Translations under genes and position numbers: made by a program
Notes under the pieces: generated by a model
What the model was told of the DNA's origin: nothing
What the model saw: only the letters and a program-made list of their open reading frames with translations
Database searches by the model: none
Assembly (NCBI RefSeq): GCF_019578655.1
Contig: NC_063258.1
Coordinates: forward strand, 16,310,802-16,374,801
Length of the DNA stretch: 64,000 bases
From: Ricinus communis
Lineage: Eukaryota; Streptophyta; Magnoliopsida; Malpighiales; Euphorbiaceae
Reading direction: 5' to 3'
Shown here: one piece after another, positions 60,487-64,000 of the stretch
Layout of the letters: every line of letters starts with the position of its first letter
Position numbering within the stretch: position 1 is the stretch's first letter

Positions 60487-61290
60487 ATGCCAAAGTATGC
60501 AAAGTTTTTAAAAGAAATTCTAAGCAACAAGAGGAAGTTAGAGGACTTGGGATTGGTGACCTTGAATGCAGAATGCTCAGCAGTGTTTCAGAGCAAGATT
60601 CCAGTCAAACGACGCGATCCAGGGAGTTTTACTATACCTTGTTTGATTGGGGATAAATTGAAATTGCTAGCATTAGCTGATTTGGGAGCTAGCATCAATT
60701 TGATGCCTAGTTCATTGTTTGAGGAGTTAGGACTAAGCACTTCTAAGCTAACTCCTACCAGGATGAGTATACAACTAGCAGACATAACTGTTAAGTACCC
60801 AAAAGGGATTATAGAGGATGTGCTAGTTAAAGTTAACAAATTTTTATTTCCTGTGGATTTTGTTGTCATGGATATGAATGGTGAGAGTGATGTCCCATTG
60901 ATCCTAGGTAGACCATTTTTAGCTACATCTAAAGCTTTGATAGATGTTAGTAGCGGAAAGCTGGAACTTAGGGTAGATGATGAGAGCATTACATTTGATT
61001 TGACTAAATCCTTGAGATACCCATATGAGCATGATGGTACTGTCTGTTCGATTGATTTTATCAATGATATTGTGGAATCTCAATTGCAGGAAATAATGAT
61101 TGGTGATCCTTTACAAGTGGCAATGCTAGAAAATGAGGATAATTTATCAAATGAACAAGTGTTGGAGCAGCTAGAGCACTTATTAGCTGCTGATGTTAAT
61201 GATGAAAAGACTAATGGTTTTGTTGATCTTGACAGTCGGGGAGTAGAAGTCAAGCCTTCTTTGGAGGAGCCTTGCCCGTTCTTGAGTTGA
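60487..61290 (+). pseudogene. Element E: aspartic protease and linker, open for 267 codons
   Basis: MPKYAKFLKEILSNKRKLED opens the frame and is a normal continuation of gag-pol, not an independent start (a stop precedes it). The protease core is PGSFTIPCLIGDKLK, ALADLGASINLMPSSLFEEL, SIQLADITVKYPKGIIEDVL, VDFVVMDMNGESDVPLILGR and PFLATSKALIDVSSGKLELR. The Asp-Leu-Gly-Ala active box is intact. The acidic linker (LSNEQVLEQLEHLLAA) follows and the frame ends at FLS. This is the best-preserved retroelement domain in the window. Confidence 0.88.
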
Positions 61291-62190
61291 AAGAGTTGCC
61301 GAGCACTTAATATATGCCTACCTAGAGGAAGCAAAGCAATTCACGGTTATTATTTCCGCTCATCTCACACCGAGGAGAGGGAGATGGTGCTGTATTTTGA
61401 GAAGGTATGCAAAGGCATTTGCGTATAAGACGGTACGACATACCGGGGAATAAACCCGAGTTATTGCCTTTATAAGATTTTGATGGAGGATGAGTTCAAG
61501 CCGGTGGTGCAGCCACAAAGGCGGTTGACCCCTCATATGAAAGAGGTGGTTAAAAAGGAGGTAATTAAACTTCTTGATGCAAGTTTAATTTACCCTATTT
61601 CTGACAGTCCTTAGGTGAGTCCTGTGCAGGTGGTTCCCAAGAAAGGGGGCATGATGGTGGTGAAAAACGAAAAGAAGGAGATGATCCCTATACGAACAGT
61701 AACGGGATTTCGGGTTTGCATAGACTACCGATGCTTGAATGACGCAACCCGAAAGGACCACTTTCCCCTTCCTTTTATCGATCAAATGCTTGAGAGGCTT
61801 TCAGGCCATAAGTATTATTGTTTTCTTGATGGTTTTTCTGGTTATTTTCAGATTTCCATAGCACCAGAAGACCAAGAGAAGACGACATTCACTTGTCCTT
61901 ATGGCACTTTTGCCTATAGGAGGTTGCCGTTTCACTTGTCCTTATTTTTAGATTCCCTTGTGTTGAATTGGGAAAAATGTCATTTTATGGTCCAAGAGGG
62001 TATAGTCTTAGGACATAAAGTGTCACATGCAGGGTTGGAAGTAGATAGAGCTAAAGTAGAAGTTATAAGTAAACTACCTCCCCCTACTTCAATTAGGGCT
62101 GTTAGAAGTTTCTTAGGGCATGCAGGGTTCTATAGAAGGTTCATTAAGGACTTTTCTAAGATTGCTAGGCCTTTAACTCAATTGCTAGTA
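61291..62190 (+). pseudogene. Element E: reverse transcriptase lacking the catalytic FMDD region
   Basis: The N-terminal blocks at 61,291-61,614 are frameshifted (AKAFAYKT-like, PVVQPQRRLTPHMKEVVKKE). From 61,615 the frame reads PVQVVPKKGGMMVVKNEKKE, VCIDYRCLNDATRKDHFPLP, YCFLDGFSGYFQISIAPEDQ and GTFAYRRLPF. It then jumps to LVLNWEKCHFMVQEGIVLGH and thumb blocks up to FLGHAGFYRRFIKDF. The stretch between LPF and LVLN, about 50 residues in element C and including FMDD, is absent. Only one of the catalytic Asp motifs remains, so the enzyme is dead. Confidence 0.9.
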
Positions 62191-62660
62191 AAAGATATAC
62201 CTTTTGAATTTGATGATGATTGTTTAAGAGCTTTTGAGTTATTAAAGGAAAAACTAACCACGGCTCCCATCATGGTTTCTCCTGATTGGGAGCTGCCCTT
62301 TGAGCTTATGTGCGATGCTAGTGATTTTGTAGTTGGAGCTGTTTTAGGCCAGCGCAAGGAGAAGAAATTTTAGCCTATTTACTATGCTAGTAAGACGCTT
62401 ACGGATGCCCAAGAACACTATACAACCACAGAGAAGGAGCTCCTAGCTGTCGTGTTCGCTTTTGACAAATTTCATTCCTACCTTGTGCTGTCAAAGATAA
62501 TTGTTTACACGAATCATTATGCTTTAAGGTATTTATTTTCAAAGCATGATTCTAAGCCAAGATTGATTCGTTGGGTTCTGCTGTTACAGGAATTTAACTT
62601 GGAAATTAAGGACAAACGAGGAGCTGAAAATCTTGCAGTAGACCATCTTTCTCGATTAGA
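62191..62660 (+). pseudogene. Element E: RNase H, one stop and a changed catalytic residue
   Basis: The blocks are [40 protein letters not shown], a stop at about 62,372, [40 protein letters not shown] and [13 protein letters not shown]. The first Asp (CDAS) is present. The usual T-D-H is T-N-H here (Asn codon at 62,512-62,514), removing another catalytic Asp. Confidence 0.88.
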
Positions 62661-63390
62661 GAACCCGCACTGGGAGGAGCTTAATGAGAAAGAGATCGAT
62701 GACTTCTTTTCGGATGAGCACCTATGCTCAATGCAGGTGGCAAATACTATTCCTTGATTTTCTGATTATGCAAATTATTTGGCTGCAAGGGTACTCCCAA
62801 AGGGTATGACGGGCCAGCAAAAGAAGAAATTCTTTAATGACTTGAAGTATTACATTTGGGACGACCCCTTCTTGTTTAGTATTTGTGCAGATCAAATTAT
62901 CAGGAGGTCTGTATATGGGGAGGAGATCATTCAAATTATCAAGCATTGTCATGAGGGACCGGTTGGTGGACACCAAGCCCCAAACCATACGGCCAGGAAG
63001 GTTATGGATGCTGGTTTTTATTGGCCGACTATCTTCCAAGATGCACGAGCATATGTCCAGGTTTGTGATGCATGCCAACGGTCAGGTAATATTTTTGCCC
63101 GAGATGAAATGCCCCAACATAGTATACAAGTGTTGGAAATTTTTAATGTTTGGGGCATTGATTTTATGGGTCCTTTTCCTTTTTCGTATGGATGCAAGTA
63201 TATAATGGTGGCTATTGAATATTTTTCTAAATGGCCTGAGGCACAAGCCTTGCCTACTAATGATGCTAGGGTAGTTGTGAGGATCCTTAAGAGACTATTC
63301 TCTAGGTTTGGAACACCTCGAGTATTAAAAGATATGGAGTATCTCAACGATTCTCCATGCCTTATCACCCACAAACGAGTGGGCAAGTAG
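62661..63390 (+). pseudogene. Element E: integrase zinc domain and part of the core, truncated
   Basis: After a linker ([20 protein letters not shown]) and a stop at 62,757, the frame from 62,779 has the HHCC zinc domain ([19 protein letters not shown], then CDACQRSG). The core follows with [20 protein letters not shown] (first catalytic Asp), [20 protein letters not shown] and [14 protein letters not shown]. At about 63,333 the sequence jumps to the equivalent of YGVSQRF in another frame, so roughly 16 residues around the second catalytic site (normally SDGGSHF and following) are gone. Confidence 0.88.
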
Positions 63391-63968
63391 AGGTTACTAA
63401 TAGTGGGCTTAAGCGCATTTTAGAGAAGACTATAGGAGCTAGTAGGAAAGATTGGACTACAAAGCTAGATGATGCTTTATAGGCATTTAGAACTACCTAT
63501 AGGACTTCTACAGAGTTCACTCCCTTTAGGCTTGTGTATGGAAAAGGTTGTCATTTACCTGTGGAGCTAGAACATAAAGCGTTATGGGCACTTAAATCGT
63601 TTAACTTTGATTTGGATAGCGCAGGTAGACAAAGGCAGTGGCAAATAAATGAGCTAGAGGAGTGGCGTCAACAAGCCTATGAAAATTCAACAATCTACAA
63701 GGCGAAGACCAAACAAAGGCATGACAAGCGATTGAAAAATCTAAAGGAGTTTAACGTAGGAGATAATGTGTTGTTATTTAACTCTCGTCTCTGTTTATTT
63801 CCAGAGAAGCTGAAGAGTCGTTGGTCGGGGCCATTTACAGTGATGCAAGTCTTCCGTTATGGTGCGGTTGAAGTGCATCATCCGGAAAAGGAAAATTTCA
63901 AGGTTAATGGGCAGAGGTTGAAGCATTACCTTGGAGGGTCACTGAATATGGAAGAGCGTGTGAATTAG
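63391..63968 (+). pseudogene. Element E: integrase C-terminal part
   Basis: In the shifted frame the sequence reads [20 protein letters not shown] (with the catalytic Glu), a stop at about 63,480, and FRTTYRTSTEFTPFRLVYGK. The 144-codon frame from 63,534 then reads CHLPVELEHKALWALKSFNF, NELEEWRQQAYENSTIYKAK, FNVGDNVLLFNSRLCLFPEK and KSRWSGPFTVMQVFRYGAVE, the conserved end of plant Ty3/Gypsy integrases. It stops at 63,966-63,968. I see no chromodomain. Confidence 0.87.
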
Positions 63969-64000
63969 GCGCTCCATTTCTGATTCAAAGAAAAGAATAA
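63969..64000 (+). other. Start of the region after pol, element E
   Basis: Only 32 bases remain before the window edge. An Athila-type ORF and an LTR would be expected further right. Confidence 0.3.

Larger units (their letters stand above)
60134..64000 (+). mobile_element. Athila-like Ty3/Gypsy element E, 5'-truncated and cut by the right edge
   Basis: It begins at the satellite end inside the C-terminal part of gag, then follows protease, RT, RNase H, linker and integrase in order on the plus strand. No LTR is present on the left. It is less decayed than element C, but has an RT deletion, an integrase deletion, a changed RNase H residue and scattered stops. It continues beyond 64,000. Confidence 0.87.

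Noticed and set aside
62728..63386. Minus-strand ORFs over the integrase of element E
   Set aside because: They are shadows of the plus-strand integrase, which has clear HHCC and core motifs.

Overview
This window looks like plant nuclear DNA, probably from a repeat-rich (heterochromatic) part of a eudicot chromosome. It is AT-rich and has no bacterial gene organisation. It is full of decayed Ty3/Gypsy LTR retrotransposons of plant type. The only host-gene material I recognise is a set of spliced exons from a plant endosomal Na+/H+ antiporter (NHX5/NHX6 type). I found no intact protein-coding gene, no tRNA or rRNA gene and no CRISPR array.

Layout. (1) 1-10,030: a minus-strand Ty3/Gypsy element (B), cut by the left window edge, with a second, plus-strand Ty3/Gypsy element (A, 1,199-6,669) inserted in its reverse-transcriptase gene. 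A has both LTRs, an initiator-Met primer-binding site, a polypurine tract and a 5-bp target-site duplication, but no gag and a pol broken by frameshifts and stops. (2) 10,031-23,046: a degenerate array of a non-coding unit of about 1 kb, mostly in one orientation with two inverted stretches. It is interrupted by two solo LTRs related to element A, each with the same 5-bp duplication (ATGAT), and by a third LTR-like segment. (3) 23,047-28,349: a truncated Athila-like pol (C) joined to a second Athila-like element (D) that has an LTR, a primer-binding site, a broken gag and then, without pol, the start of a second ORF. (4) 29,601-30,780: seven consecutive minus-strand exons of an NHX5/6-like antiporter, all with in-phase GT/AG splice sites and including a 20-bp microexon. 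Exons on both sides are missing from the window. (5) 31,425-60,133: a 28.7-kb satellite array. Its subunits of 37-41 bp form an 11-subunit higher-order repeat of about 427 bp. The array flips orientation once, at about 39,195, forming a giant imperfect palindrome. (6) 60,134-64,000: a third Athila-like element (E), plus strand, running off the right edge. Its RT and integrase carry internal deletions, and the RT deletion is marked by a copied 15-bp filler.

The retroelement genes once formed gag-protease-RT-RNase H-integrase polyproteins. Every copy here is disabled by frameshifts, stops, lost catalytic residues or deletions. The best candidates for something undescribed are the two satellite families (about 1 kb and about 427 bp), the palindromic switch in the 427-bp array, and the NHX exon block stranded between retroelement debris and the satellite. 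Family names come from recalled motifs, not from a database search.
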